The position numbers and the translations under genes are program-made. Source: Leptospira soteropolitanensis (lineage in GTDB: Bacteria; Spirochaetota; Leptospiria; Leptospirales; Leptospiraceae). Taken from it: a DNA stretch of 64,000 nt. Shown piece after piece: positions 1 to 9,357 of the stretch (its first letter is position 1; each line of letters begins with the position of its first letter). Under the pieces are notes generated by a model. That model was not told where the DNA came from. It saw only the letters and a list, made by a program, of their open reading frames with translations, and did no database searches. The stretch spans positions 62,001-126,000 of the forward strand of contig NZ_JAMQPN010000006.1 of the NCBI RefSeq assembly GCF_026151655.1. The letters are read 5' to 3'.

Positions 1-333
1 TAATAGAATTCTTTCCATCTTAAGCACGTCCACAAGAGAGCCTTCTAAAGTGCCAATGACAGTTCCTTTAGAAAGATCCGCGCCATCGGAAAGTGTTTGG
101 TTCCATTTTACATTTGAATTGGTTTTCCTAGTGAGACAAGGTATTACGGCAAGCCCGCACAATACTCCCTCTTCTTTTGCCAGTAACTCCGCCTTACATT
201 TTTCATTAGATTTAAATAAGGAATCTGTGGTGATGTCACCCGCAGGCAAATCCTCTTCTAGGGCAAGGGTTACCAATGCCTCAAAGTCTTTTTCTGAAAT
301 TTCCGTAACTGGTTTTGTGTATCCTCGAGTCAT
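1..333 (-). CDS. nadC: Nicotinate-nucleotide pyrophosphorylase (N-terminal part)
   Basis: Not closed within the window: the gene starts at 333 and runs off the left edge, leaving 111 codons. The enzyme converts quinolinate and PRPP to nicotinate mononucleotide in cytosolic NAD synthesis. Translation of the minus strand gives the family's N-terminal signature, EEDLPAGDITT at about residues 26-36, followed by AKEEGVLCGL at about 52-61 and an ER pair near the window edge that matches the start of the ERTALN-type helix. The ATG has an AGGAT ribosome site about 3 bases upstream. It lies downstream of the LysM lipoprotein gene but is separated from it by a strong hairpin terminator. The family call is firm; the C-terminal catalytic half cannot be checked here. 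Confidence 0.88.
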   Translation of the reverse strand, partial: MTRGYTKPVTEISEKDFEALVTLALEEDLPAGDITTDSLFKSNEKCKAELLAKEEGVLCGLAVIPCLTRKTNSNVKWNQTLSDGADLSKGTVIGTLEGSLVDVLKMERILL

Positions 334-352
334 ATCATCCTACCATTTAGAC

Positions 353-387
353 AAAAAAAAAGCTGCCTTTACGACAGCTTTTTTTCC
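353..387 (-). terminator. Rho-independent terminator, probably bidirectional
   Basis: A GCTG/CAGC stem is extended by runs of eight A and eight T, so either strand reads as a hairpin followed by a U-tract. It sits between the 3' end of the LysM lipoprotein gene and the start of nadC, so it should end the lipoprotein transcript. Confidence 0.75.
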
Positions 388-404
388 TTTCACCTAAACC
401 TTGT

Positions 405-1814
405 TTATTGTTTAGGAGCTTTTCCAATTTTCCCTGTTTTAGGAGGGATATTCAATTTTTGTTTTGGATAAATTAAGTTTTTGTTACGAATCGACTTACG
501 ATTTGCTTCAAATATTCTTGGCCAAAGTTTAGCATCATTATAGATATCTTCCCTATCAGCAATTCTCCAAAGGCAATCAGCAGGATTTGATTTCTCTACA
601 GTGTAACGTTTCCATCCGCCAGTCAGTTCTTCAATCTGTGACGAAGAAGCTTTCTCTGTTGTTTCATCGGTAGTTGTTGCAGTAGTGGTAGTATCTGTTT
701 CCACTGTTTTACGATCTTTTTTCGTTACTGCAGTTTTCCCTTTTAAAGTTTCGATTTGGTCAATCGAGATTTCGGCCAAACGAATGGCTTCTTCGGACTG
801 AGCAATTGAATCGTCGTATTTTTCTTGCTCTAAAAGATTTTCAGAAGCTTTAAGAGACTCGTTAGAAGCTCCTAAGTTCTCTTGTGTACTTGCATAAGAT
901 TCTTTTGCATTTGATTTAAGGTAAGTTTCTGCGTTTAACTCACTAAACCGAGCATTCGCATCTTCCACCACTTCACGTGCTTGTAAGTTACGATTTTTAG
1001 CGTGATCTTTCACGGCATCTGCCAATAGGGAGGCGGAAGCTAAACGAGCCGATTTAATTTTCTCATCAGCAGTTTTTAATCGACCAGCTTCAATGTCTTC
1101 ACGTGCAGAAGCCACTTTTGCTTTTTCTTCATCAATAGCAGCAGGATTTCCGCCTTTGGAATAAGTATAAGCTTTTTCTAATAGAGCATCTACTTCGTCA
1201 GCAGACCCACGAATAGATCCAGACCTGTCGAGAGCCACTTTTTTTGCGTCTAAACTAATCTTTGTAGCTTCCACAAAACTATTATGAGCATCTTCATATT
1301 CCTGTAAGGCAACCGTGCGTTTTAATTCTTTTGCAGTTTCGTCTTTGTCTTCACGAAGGTAAGAAGCAAGACTTGCATCCGCTTGTGCTAATTTTGTTTC
1401 CCCAGCATCACGAGCAGAAACCGCTTTTTTAAACTCTTCAGGAGAGAATTCGGTAGCATAAGCTTCGTCTGCTGCATCAATGGCAGCCACTGCTTCTTCA
1501 CGAGATTTAGCAGCAAGTTTTGGTAACGTTTTTTCTAAAGCATCATAAGCTTTTGATATGGCATAGTCCGCACTTTTTTTAGAATCAGATGCCTTCTCTT
1601 CTGCGGCAAATTCATTGGCAGATGCCAAACTTTTTTTGGCTTCAGAATATTCTTCTGGTGCAAATTCCTCTGCTGAAAGTCTTTCCGCTCTTTCTACTTG
1701 CGATTTTGCAAGGGCTAGTTCTTTTAGAGGCAATTCTTGAGCGCAATTAACGAATCCAATAGAAAACAATACCAATCCAGAGAGAAAGACCGCTGTCTTT
1801 TTCTTTCTTAACAT
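405..1814 (-). CDS. LysM-domain lipoprotein with coiled-coil repeats
   Basis: This is a 469-residue exported protein. A basic N-terminus and hydrophobic stretch end in FVNC (Cys24), a relaxed spirochaetal lipobox, so membrane anchoring by lipidation is likely. Residues about 25-370 are Ala/Glu/Lys-rich helices with repeated segments of the kind AxSREExxAAxDxAxEAY, resembling DUF4398-type coiled-coil repeats. A Thr-rich linker follows (about 375-395), then a C-terminal LysM-like domain (about 404-457) containing DCLWRIA and LIYPKQKLNIP, which would bind peptidoglycan. An AAGGAG site lies 6 bases before the ATG. It probably links the outer membrane or periplasm to the cell wall; no enzymatic domain is seen. 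It lies downstream of the STAS gene with a 65-base gap. Confidence 0.8.
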   Translation of the reverse strand: MLRKKKTAVFLSGLVLFSIGFVNCAQELPLKELALAKSQVERAERLSAEEFAPEEYSEAKKSLASANEFAAEEKASDSKKSADYAISKAYDALEKTLPKLAAKSREEAVAAIDAADEAYATEFSPEEFKKAVSARDAGETKLAQADASLASYLREDKDETAKELKRTVALQEYEDAHNSFVEATKISLDAKKVALDRSGSIRGSADEVDALLEKAYTYSKGGNPAAIDEEKAKVASAREDIEAGRLKTADEKIKSARLASASLLADAVKDHAKNRNLQAREVVEDANARFSELNAETYLKSNAKESYASTQENLGASNESLKASENLLEQEKYDDSIAQSEEAIRLAEISIDQIETLKGKTAVTKKDRKTVETDTTTTATTTDETTEKASSSQIEELTGGWKRYTVEKSNPADCLWRIADREDIYNDAKLWPRIFEANRKSIRNKNLIYPKQKLNIPPKTGKIGKAPKQ

Positions 1815-1879
1815 AACAAACTCCTTAATGTTCTTCGGGGGGATTTTGTAAGAGAGAAGCGCAAAATACGCTTCCCCTG

Positions 1880-2215
1880 TTACTTAAAAGCTGTGACGGC
1901 TTCGTCTTCGCTGTCGAAAATTTCAAAAAATGAAGTCAACTTGGTGAGTTCAAATACCTTACGAACAGAACCTGCTACGTTGATAATTTTAAGCCCACCT
2001 TGGTATTTCTTCAAGTTGGACAAACTTGAAATTAAAGCTCCAATTCCGGAAGAGTCGATGTAGGATACCTTCTCGAGATTGATGACGATGCAATACTTTT
2101 GTTCTTCGATCAATTTAGCGATTACATCCTTGATCTCAGGCGCGTTATAAAGGTCGATTTCCCCGTTAATATCGAGGACTACGATTTTATCTTTTTCCCT
2201 TCTGGTAATTTCCAT
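1880..2215 (-). CDS. Anti-sigma factor antagonist (STAS domain)
   Basis: A 111-residue single STAS domain of the SpoIIAA/RsbV type. The diagnostic motif YIDSSGIGAL lies at about residues 52-61, with Ser55/Ser56 in the position phosphorylated by RsbW/SpoIIAB-type kinases. In known systems the unphosphorylated form binds the anti-sigma kinase and frees the sigma factor. No sigma factor or kinase gene is adjacent. Candidate partners elsewhere in this window are the RsbW-like protein at 29213-29644 and the SpoIIE phosphatase at 19121-21049. The nearest purine-rich site (GAGGAG) is about 14 bases from the ATG, which is unusually far. The family is certain; the partners are inference. Confidence 0.9.
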   Translation of the reverse strand: MEITRREKDKIVVLDINGEIDLYNAPEIKDVIAKLIEEQKYCIVINLEKVSYIDSSGIGALISSLSNLKKYQGGLKIINVAGSVRKVFELTKLTSFFEIFDSEDEAVTAFK

Positions 2216-2269
2216 GTGTGTCTAGAGACTCCTCAATGAAGCTACAATCTATGTAGAAATGACGGTACA

Positions 2270-2298
2270 ATTGCATTCAAAAAAAAGAGATACGTCAA
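2270..2298 (-). promoter_or_regulatory. Possible sigma-70-type promoter for the STAS gene
   Basis: On the minus strand TTGACG (2293-2298) is followed after 17 bases by TGCAAT (2270-2275), about 50 bases ahead of the STAS start codon. The -35 box is near consensus and the -10 matches four of six positions. Pattern match only. Confidence 0.35.
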
Positions 2299-2308
2299 CC
2301 TAATAATT

Positions 2309-3424
2309 TTAGCTACCAAACAAATTTTTCCAATGGTCATAAAAACTCTGAAATTTGCCTATTTCTATGGACTTTCGCATCTTTTCCATGAAGCTTTGCA
2401 TAAAATATAAGTTGTGATACGTTGAGAGCGAAAAGGCAGAGAGTTCCTTCACCTTATGTAAGTGCCGAATATAGCCAAGGCTATATGTTGTGCATACCTT
2501 ACAACCGCACTCAGGATCAATAGGGCTCTCAGAGAATCGATGTGATTCATTTCTCAAATTGATTTTGCCTTGAGAGGTGAATACTTGGCCATTTCTCGCA
2601 TTTCTTGTCGGCAGGACACAATCAAACATGTCGATCCCGTTCTTTACTCCTTCTAAAATATCGACAACGGTCCCTACACCCATTAGATAACGTGGGCGAG
2701 CCTTGTCGAAAAACGGTGCCATACATTCTAAAATTCGAATATATTCCGGTCTCGGTTCCCCTACACTGAGGCCCCCAATGGCAATTCCTGGAAAATTTAT
2801 ATTTTGTAATGTATCTAAACTTTTTTTTCTTAAAGATTCGTTCACACCGCCTTGGACAATCGGAAATACATTTTGTCCACCCGGGTTTTCCATCCAATAG
2901 TTGTATGATTCCTTAGCCCAGCGGTGAGTTCGATCCAAGGCCAATTCCAATCGTTTCAGGTCACTACCAAAAGGCGCACAATCATCAAGTACCATCATGA
3001 TATCGGAGCCAATGGATCGTTGCATATCAATGACAGAAGAAGGTGTGAACCTGTGATGGCTTCCATCAATATGAGATTGAAACCGAACTCCGTCTTCTTC
3101 AAATTTAAAAAGACTGGCAAGACTAAAGACCTGGAATCCACCTGAATCGGTGAGTAATGCCCTTTTGTAAGACATGAAGTTTTTTAGGCCATGAAAATGA
3201 TCTAAAACCTCTTTCCCAGGTTTTAAATACAAATGATAGGTGTTAGCAAGAATTAAATTGTAACCGAGTTCATCGATGTCAGAGGAAGAAAGCGACTTGA
3301 TACTTCCCCTTGTTCCCACTGGCATAAAAATGGGAGTCTCTATTTGAACCCCGTTAAGTATAAGCGTTCCAGTTCTTGCGTAAGATCCAGGGTCTTTTGA
3401 TTTTTCTGTAAAAATAGAAGACAC
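2309..3424 (-). CDS. tgt: Queuine tRNA-ribosyltransferase
   Basis: TGT exchanges guanine 34 of GUN-anticodon tRNAs for a 7-deazaguanine precursor in queuosine synthesis. The 371-residue length is normal. [10 protein letters not shown] contains the active-site Asp93, and [14 protein letters not shown] contains the nucleophile Asp268. Zinc ligands are visible as Cys306, Cys308, Cys311 and His337. The start is GTG and overlaps the stop of fur by one base (TAGTG), so it is probably translated by coupling. It is the last gene of the leftward group lptE-like, fur, tgt. The assignment is firm. Confidence 0.97.
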   Translation of the reverse strand: MSSIFTEKSKDPGSYARTGTLILNGVQIETPIFMPVGTRGSIKSLSSSDIDELGYNLILANTYHLYLKPGKEVLDHFHGLKNFMSYKRALLTDSGGFQVFSLASLFKFEEDGVRFQSHIDGSHHRFTPSSVIDMQRSIGSDIMMVLDDCAPFGSDLKRLELALDRTHRWAKESYNYWMENPGGQNVFPIVQGGVNESLRKKSLDTLQNINFPGIAIGGLSVGEPRPEYIRILECMAPFFDKARPRYLMGVGTVVDILEGVKNGIDMFDCVLPTRNARNGQVFTSQGKINLRNESHRFSESPIDPECGCKVCTTYSLGYIRHLHKVKELSAFSLSTYHNLYFMQSFMEKMRKSIEIGKFQSFYDHWKNLFGS

Positions 3425-3903
3425 TATTTTTTAATTTTATGTTCGCAAGTGGCAAAGTTCAAACAATTACCAAAAATATTCAAACTATGCCCAGTAATGG
3501 TAAATCCATTTTCTGAAGCTGCTTTGTTCTGTAGTTCCTCAATTCGTTCGTCGATAAACTCTACAATACGGCCACATTGCATACAGATAATGTGGTCATG
3601 ATGTTCATGACCAATGATATGTTCGTAGTATTTGTAATCCTTACCAAAATCGTGTTCTTCGAGTAATCCGGCTTCTACCATAATGGCAAGAATTCGGTAA
3701 ATTGTGGCCTTGGAAATTCTATCCTTATTGTCTTTTAGTTCGTCCAAAAGACCTTCAGCGGTAAAATGATTGTGGGATGAAAAAATCTTCTGCGCAACTA
3801 ACAAACGTTGGTTGGTTATTTTTAGTCCTTTTTCTTTCAAATACTCTTCAAAGGCGAGCATTTCTTTTTTTGTGTCGTCGTTGGAAATCGGATCGTTTTG
3901 CAA
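3424..3903 (-). CDS. fur: Fur-family metalloregulator
   Basis: A 159-residue DNA-binding repressor of the Fur superfamily. The winged helix includes [10 protein letters not shown] (about 63-72). The metal-binding hinge reads [16 protein letters not shown] (about 101-116), closest to classical Fur rather than PerR, Zur or Mur in its HHDH and EF positions. Cys107 and Cys110 form the first CxxC of a structural zinc site; the second cysteine pair is Cys147 and Cys153 (CX5C rather than the usual CXXC or CX4C). It follows an LptE-like lipoprotein gene by 23 bases and overlaps tgt. The metal specificity cannot be fixed from sequence, so the symbol is tentative. Confidence 0.85.
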   Translation of the reverse strand: MQNDPISNDDTKKEMLAFEEYLKEKGLKITNQRLLVAQKIFSSHNHFTAEGLLDELKDNKDRISKATIYRILAIMVEAGLLEEHDFGKDYKYYEHIIGHEHHDHIICMQCGRIVEFIDERIEELQNKAASENGFTITGHSLNIFGNCLNFATCEHKIKK

Positions 3904-3926
3904 GGTTTATCTCCTAATGATTCAAC

Positions 3927-4478
3927 TTAATTCAAATTTCCAGAAAGAGAATAATACCAGGCTCTTTCTGATTCTTCAGCGATTCGAAGTGCCATCACCC
4001 TAAGCAGGCGATTCTGAGCTTCCAATTCTGATTCCCGAAATCCAATCTGAGTAGAAAAATGAACCCGTCCAGGAATTTCACTGCGTTCCATCGGGATTTT
4101 GTTGCCCGTCTCTGCCTCAATGATTTCCACCCGAGTGACTACAAACAGTTCCGAGGTAATTTGTCTGTCTGCAAGATCCATAAGATCTCCGACTTGTTGG
4201 TAGTGAACAATCTCTGCATACAACCGGTATTTCGCGAGAGTTTTTTCTCTGGTTGTGATAAACCTTCCTCGTCTGTCAATTTCTTCCATAATCATTTGGG
4301 TGAGGCGCGTATGCATTCCTGGTGAGTAGGTATTGTTTCTCACGTTTTGAATGTAGATCATCCTTTTGGAATCAGGGACGGGAACCCCATCGATTTTGGG
4401 AGGTCTTCCCGGCTCCTTGGATAGAAAGGCACAACCAGAAAAGGCGAAGATAAGTAAGGATAAAATGCCTTGTTTCAT
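3927..4478 (-). CDS. LptE-like LPS-assembly lipoprotein
   Basis: A 183-residue lipoprotein. The signal peptide ends in FSGC (Cys16). The core pattern IYIQNVRNNTYSPGMHTRLT, then EEIDRRGRF, an alternating strand at LYAEIVHY, and a C-terminal helix with RVMALRIAEE fits the LptE family, which plugs the LptD outer-membrane translocon and helps insert lipopolysaccharide. It is first in a leftward group with fur and tgt, and is divergent from the M23 peptidase gene across about 120 bases. Sequence identity within this family is always low, so the call rests on pattern and size. DUF4136-type lipoproteins are an alternative. Confidence 0.6.
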   Translation of the reverse strand: MKQGILSLLIFAFSGCAFLSKEPGRPPKIDGVPVPDSKRMIYIQNVRNNTYSPGMHTRLTQMIMEEIDRRGRFITTREKTLAKYRLYAEIVHYQQVGDLMDLADRQITSELFVVTRVEIIEAETGNKIPMERSEIPGRVHFSTQIGFRESELEAQNRLLRVMALRIAEESERAWYYSLSGNLN

Positions 4479-4601
4479 AGAGAAATGTTCCCTGTCATCC
4501 TAAGTCTCAAGTCTAGTTTGTCAAGGGAATCGACATGAGGGGAAATTCATTAGATTTCAGGAAAGACATGACAAAGGAAGTAGGAGGATTCTCATTCTAC
4601 C

Positions 4602-6413
4602 ATGAGGATTTTTCGTTTGCGTTGTCTCATTTTTTTATTTTGTTTTTCTCCTTTGGCAATTGGAAGCCAAACAAAAATTCCAGAGATTCCCCCAAGTGAA
4701 GTAGGTTTTCCTCTCCCTTATTACTCTCCTGTATCTGGAACTTTTGCCGAAATCCGAAATCACAATTTACACTTAGGTTCCGATTTTAAATCCTACGGTC
4801 TCAATGGTCATAGCATATTAGCTACGTTCGATGGTTATATTGAAGAAATCAGTTATTCTAAAACAGGTTATGGCCTTTCTCTAAATCTTTACAGTCCTAA
4901 ATACAAACTCAAATCCAAATACGCCCACTTACATTCCTTTGGTGGTAATTTGTATGATTTAGAATTACTTCGCCGGGCCTTACTTCTAATGGGAGACCCG
5001 ACAGGATTCCAACTCAAACTTCCACCGGGAATGTTTTCTGCAAAAAAAGGAACCGCCCTCGGCAAAACAGGTGAATCTGGATCGGGAATTTCCCACCTAC
5101 ATCTGGAATTTCGATCAGAAAAAGGAATTATTAATCCCCTTTACTTTCCTGAAATCCACCAAAAAGATACAACTCCCCCCACGATTTTATCTCTATATTT
5201 AGAAGGAGATCATTTAGAAAAACCCATCTTACTCAATGCAAAAGAAAAAACAAAAGGTATGTATGATTTATATACAGATACGGGAGAAATATTTGAGTCC
5301 ATTCCCCTTACCGGAAAGGTTCGTTTTCGAATGAGTGGGTATGATTTCATTCGTTCCAGAAACAAAAACAATGTTTATGGAATGGATGTATCTGTAAATG
5401 GGTCACATATCTTTAGTCGAAGTTTTGATTTTTTGTCTTACGAAGATGGCTCCAAAAAACACCAGTTTTACGATATCAATAGATCATCGCTTGCCCCACC
5501 TGTTTATTTTTATCATATGTATGAACAGTCAAAAAACTTTAAGGAAGAAGGATATTCTTTAGATTTAGAGGGATACAAACCCAATGAAACATTACAACTT
5601 GAATTATCTCTACGAGATGCTACAGGGAACAAATCATCCGTATTTTTTAAAGTAATTCATAAAAAAAACGAAACGGAAACAAACCGTTTATCCCAAAACA
5701 AAAAAACGGGAAACAAATACAGTTCAAATGATGGGAAAATTAATTTGGATTTAACCAAAACAGAAGTATCTGGTGAAGGAACTTTAGTTATAACGGAGAT
5801 TAACGAAAAAGAGATTCCCTTTAATATCCCAGTAGGTTTGCCACTTAAAGGAAAAATTTACCAAATCGATACAAAAAAAATGAGTTGGAAGGGAGAAGGA
5901 CTCGGAGAATGGAATATTGGTTATATGCCTACAAACAAAGAATCACTTTATTTCTATGATTCATCCATAGGCAAATTCCAATCCATCACACAAAAGAAAA
6001 AAACAAACGGGTTTAGTTTTAAACTTACTAAACTTGGCTATATTATGGTTTTAAGTGACGAAACACCACCCACGATTTTTCCTATGACTTCGCTTGCACG
6101 TTATATTGAACTACCAGAAGTAAGAAATCATTGTTTTGAAGATCGGTATTATGTACTAGGGGATACCGGGAGCGGATTTAGAACCAGTGTAGAGCTTACA
6201 ATGGATGGCCAACCTTACCCTTATGAATATGACCCTGATAGGCGTGCCATTCGAGTCACCATTCCCAAAAGTTTACAAAAAGAAAGGCCTTATCTTCTTT
6301 TGGAAGCTAAGGCCTTTGACTTCGCCGGAAATGTTTCCGAACCGTTTGTGGATTTAATCTCTACTCACGGTTGGGGAGAGGAACTTCAGGCCTCTTGTCC
6401 TGTCATGGAATAA
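4602..6413 (+). CDS. M23-family peptidoglycan endopeptidase-like protein, exported
   Basis: A 603-residue protein with an N-terminal signal peptide (about 1-21). The LytM/M23 fold lies at about residues 40-182, with the zinc-site motifs His57-x3-Asp61 and HLHLEF (His165, His167) intact, so cleavage of peptide cross-links in the cell wall is plausible. There is an unusual insertion between the first motif and the HxH. A long C-terminal region (about 190-600) is beta-rich and has no domain I recognise; it may be Ig-like. GGAGGA lies 13 bases upstream of the ATG, a long spacing. The 3' end overlaps convergent greA by 28 bases. Confidence 0.8.
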   Translation: MRIFRLRCLIFLFCFSPLAIGSQTKIPEIPPSEVGFPLPYYSPVSGTFAEIRNHNLHLGSDFKSYGLNGHSILATFDGYIEEISYSKTGYGLSLNLYSPKYKLKSKYAHLHSFGGNLYDLELLRRALLLMGDPTGFQLKLPPGMFSAKKGTALGKTGESGSGISHLHLEFRSEKGIINPLYFPEIHQKDTTPPTILSLYLEGDHLEKPILLNAKEKTKGMYDLYTDTGEIFESIPLTGKVRFRMSGYDFIRSRNKNNVYGMDVSVNGSHIFSRSFDFLSYEDGSKKHQFYDINRSSLAPPVYFYHMYEQSKNFKEEGYSLDLEGYKPNETLQLELSLRDATGNKSSVFFKVIHKKNETETNRLSQNKKTGNKYSSNDGKINLDLTKTEVSGEGTLVITEINEKEIPFNIPVGLPLKGKIYQIDTKKMSWKGEGLGEWNIGYMPTNKESLYFYDSSIGKFQSITQKKKTNGFSFKLTKLGYIMVLSDETPPTIFPMTSLARYIELPEVRNHCFEDRYYVLGDTGSGFRTSVELTMDGQPYPYEYDPDRRAIRVTIPKSLQKERPYLLLEAKAFDFAGNVSEPFVDLISTHGWGEELQASCPVME

Positions 6414-9151
6414 CGAGCGATATCTAATACTTCGTAAACCGTTTCGGTTGAACCGAATACGAGAGTTGCTTCGTTTCCAGTGTGTTTTCCAAGAAGTGAT
6501 TTTGCAAGTGGAGACTGGTAAGAAATGATATTCTTTTCCGTGTCTGCATCCCAAGCTCCGAGAATTGAGTAAGTTACCACTTCTCCGGTTTGTTTGTTTT
6601 TCAAACGCACGGTAGTTCCGATTCCCACTTTGTCAGTTTTGACATCGCTTAAGTCAAGGATCCTTGCACTCTTAAGTTCTGCTTCCAAACGTTTGATGGC
6701 CGCTTGTAATTGAGCTTGTTTTTCCATCGCGGCTTTGTATTCTGCGTTTTCTCTTAAGTCCCCTTTTTCTTGGGCCTCACCGATATCACGAGAGTTTTCT
6801 GCCATCTCAACGTTTACAAGATGTTCAAATTCAAGTTTTTTCGCATTAAAAGCACGACGAGTCACAAGAACTACATCTGTTGGAAGATTTGCTAAAGGAT
6901 CATCATCTGCATCTTCTTCTGAATCATACTCATCCCAAACAATGTTTGGTTTTAGTTCGTTGATAAGAGCATAAAGTTGGTCTTTTTCTAAATCAGTGAC
7001 ATAAGGAACTTCTTTAAATAGAGCAAATAGTTTACGAACATACTCGTCGTCTGCGTTTGTTAGGATGTCACGAAGAAGGCTATTGTCTTTACCAAACAAA
7101 ATATCCATTGCTTGGTTTTTAAGTTTAGTTCCTTTGTCTTCGATTTTGGCAAGTGGCTTCAAAATTCGGAACACTCGCAAAACCAAATCTTCTTCACTTA
7201 CCTTCAACCAATCAAACTTCCATGTATGGGAGAGAATGGATTTTGCCACCCAGAGGAAAACTTCAGGGTTTTCTTTGGATTTGTTACAAACAGTCTCAAC
7301 AAACAAATTGAGTTCGGCAAACTTTTCATCTGAGACTAAGTTTTGGAAAACCGATCGGTTTACCTTGACTGGAACTTCAAAAAGAAGTCCAATCAGAATG
7401 TTGATTGCTTCTGGGTGATGAGCACGAATCAGATCTTTAAATCCCTTTTTGATATCAGTGTTTTCCAAGGCTTTGGAAATTTTCAATGCGTCTTCTTTCG
7501 AAAGAGACTGGATCAGAGAAGCAAGTTCTTGTTCGCGAATCTTATGCGAGAATTCTTCTGTTGGCCATGCTTTTCCAGCTTCCTCTAAGTAAAGATAAGC
7601 AGAAAGTTTACGAACGGAATCTCTTGCCGCTTCTTCTTCAATATAATGGGAAATGAAAAAATCAGCAGCTTCTGCGGCTTCCTCAGCATCACGAACCGCT
7701 TCCATAGCAATTTCTAATTTTTTATTAGCATCAGTGGTAGCTTGGAATTTTTGAGTCAAAGTTTCGGCATGAGTGATTGGTTTTTCATGATAAACCACTT
7801 CATCCTTTTTCTTTGGATTCATTCCGATATTCGCTTCTTTTTTAAGAACCGATTTTACCTTTGCCCACCATTTCGACCATTCATCAGCTTTTAAGAAAGT
7901 ACCAATGAGTTCGTTCTTCATGTCTCCAATGATCATTCGGTTGTCATAGGACTTTAGAAGTTGTTTTAAAAATTCAGGTAAATTTTCAGCAAACATCGTA
8001 TTGATACTTTGTTTGTCTTCGTAATGTTGCACCCAAATATGATCTTTCTTCAGGGGTTTTAGTGAAGTGATCGCCATTTGGATCGATAGTTTATGATCCT
8101 TTTTCTCTTCAAAATCAACAAAGATAGAATCACCGGTTTGGGAGATAGAAGTGATTTTACCAACACCCCAATTTCTATGCATTACATAGTTACCAGTATC
8201 AAAAACGATATTTCTTTCGAAGTTAGTGATACAAAGTTTTACCGGTTTACGGTTGTTACCAAGTTCACTCATTTTAAGGAAATCTTCTAGAAGTGAATGT
8301 GCTACGTATTTTTGTTTGTAAGCACGAATGAGTTCGTTTCTTGCTTTTTGAGAGGCTGGTTCGTGTTCTAAGATTTTCTTTAGGAAGTAGATCACATGGT
8401 CCCAATCTTCCATCGCCTTAAAAGGTTCAACGATTGGATATAGGAGACCAACTAATCTAGTTTTTTCTCTTTGTCCAAGAAGGATACGTTCCATTTTGTC
8501 GAAGAAAGCTACGTCTTCATAATTGTTTTGAACGATGGTAGGCCAAATTTCTTCCATCGGAACGTATTCTTTATTTTTGGCATACATCTCAACGGCAAGT
8601 TTGAGATAGGAGATCGCTTTTGGTTTGTCCTCTTCCATAATGGAAAAACCATATTTTTTTGCGATCTCTGGGTTTTTGCGATCTTGTTTTGCTAATTTTT
8701 CAAGAACGGTTTTTAGTTCTTTGTTTTTCTTGAGTTTATCAAGTGCCTCTGCTTTCACACGAAGTGCTAGTCTATGATCACCAAATCGCAAAATAGAATC
8801 AGTAATATATTCAATGATAGTCCATTTAGCGTGAGCTTTGAAAGAATCCAAAATATTCTTCACCAAATTGGCATCTCCCATAGAATCTTCCATGAAAGAA
8901 ATAATCATTAACATGTATTTGGCGGAGATTGACTCAGGATGTTCTTTGAAATGATCTTCAATTTTTTGTTTAGCTTCCGCTAAACGATTTTCTGCCTTAT
9001 ATGCATCAATGACATCGTCAAAGATTTTGAATTTAGAAACGGGAACCGTTCCTGCGTCAGCACGCACATAAATTTCCTCATTAAAAAGAGGGGTAAGTTT
9101 GTCGTTGTCGGCGATTTTGTTTGATTTGTCTTCGGTAATAGTATCAGGCAT
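6386..9151 (-). CDS. greA: GreA-type transcription factor with ~750-residue N-terminal extension
   Basis: The C-terminal ~160 of 921 residues form a complete Gre factor. The coiled-coil tip carries EKGDLRENAEYKAAME with the Asp and Glu needed to place the catalytic magnesium in RNA polymerase, followed by the globular domain (KVGIGTTVRL to the ETVYEVLDI region). Gre factors rescue backtracked polymerase by stimulating transcript cleavage. Ordinary GreA is about 158 residues; here the rest is an alpha-helical TPR-like solenoid with a small beta module near residues 310-360 (HRNWGVGKI). Long GreA proteins are known in spirochaetes, including Borrelia. A GAGGGAGA site precedes the ATG. Confidence 0.9.
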   Translation of the reverse strand: MPDTITEDKSNKIADNDKLTPLFNEEIYVRADAGTVPVSKFKIFDDVIDAYKAENRLAEAKQKIEDHFKEHPESISAKYMLMIISFMEDSMGDANLVKNILDSFKAHAKWTIIEYITDSILRFGDHRLALRVKAEALDKLKKNKELKTVLEKLAKQDRKNPEIAKKYGFSIMEEDKPKAISYLKLAVEMYAKNKEYVPMEEIWPTIVQNNYEDVAFFDKMERILLGQREKTRLVGLLYPIVEPFKAMEDWDHVIYFLKKILEHEPASQKARNELIRAYKQKYVAHSLLEDFLKMSELGNNRKPVKLCITNFERNIVFDTGNYVMHRNWGVGKITSISQTGDSIFVDFEEKKDHKLSIQMAITSLKPLKKDHIWVQHYEDKQSINTMFAENLPEFLKQLLKSYDNRMIIGDMKNELIGTFLKADEWSKWWAKVKSVLKKEANIGMNPKKKDEVVYHEKPITHAETLTQKFQATTDANKKLEIAMEAVRDAEEAAEAADFFISHYIEEEAARDSVRKLSAYLYLEEAGKAWPTEEFSHKIREQELASLIQSLSKEDALKISKALENTDIKKGFKDLIRAHHPEAINILIGLLFEVPVKVNRSVFQNLVSDEKFAELNLFVETVCNKSKENPEVFLWVAKSILSHTWKFDWLKVSEEDLVLRVFRILKPLAKIEDKGTKLKNQAMDILFGKDNSLLRDILTNADDEYVRKLFALFKEVPYVTDLEKDQLYALINELKPNIVWDEYDSEEDADDDPLANLPTDVVLVTRRAFNAKKLEFEHLVNVEMAENSRDIGEAQEKGDLRENAEYKAAMEKQAQLQAAIKRLEAELKSARILDLSDVKTDKVGIGTTVRLKNKQTGEVVTYSILGAWDADTEKNIISYQSPLAKSLLGKHTGNEATLVFGSTETVYEVLDIARYSMTGQEA

Positions 9152-9292
9152 GAAAAGAATCTCCCTCTTCGTATTTCCAATAAAGGGTGTTCAAAGTTCC
9201 TATAAAGTTGTTACGGTAAATTTAGCGATGAATCCGCGAAAAGAACAGTCCTAGAGTTCATTTTTTAGGTCCATTCGATTCTGTAAAGCCAA

Positions 9293-9318
9293 AAAACCCA
9301 GCCGAATGGCTGGGTTTT
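9293..9318 (-). terminator. Terminator of the flaA transcript
   Basis: A perfect inverted repeat, AAAACCCAGCC, GAAT loop, GGCTGGGTTTT, flanked by A and T runs. It lies about 40 bases beyond the stop of flaA1 on the minus strand and separates it from greA. Confidence 0.85.
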
Positions 9319-9357
9319 CCTGGTCCCAAAGGCAGTCCCTTGGAGTGAATAAGGAAA

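Noticed and set aside
1856..1874. A GAAGCG/CGCTTC hairpin between the STAS and LysM lipoprotein genes as a terminator
   Set aside because: The stem is only six bases and no T-run follows on the minus strand, so it is not listed as a feature.
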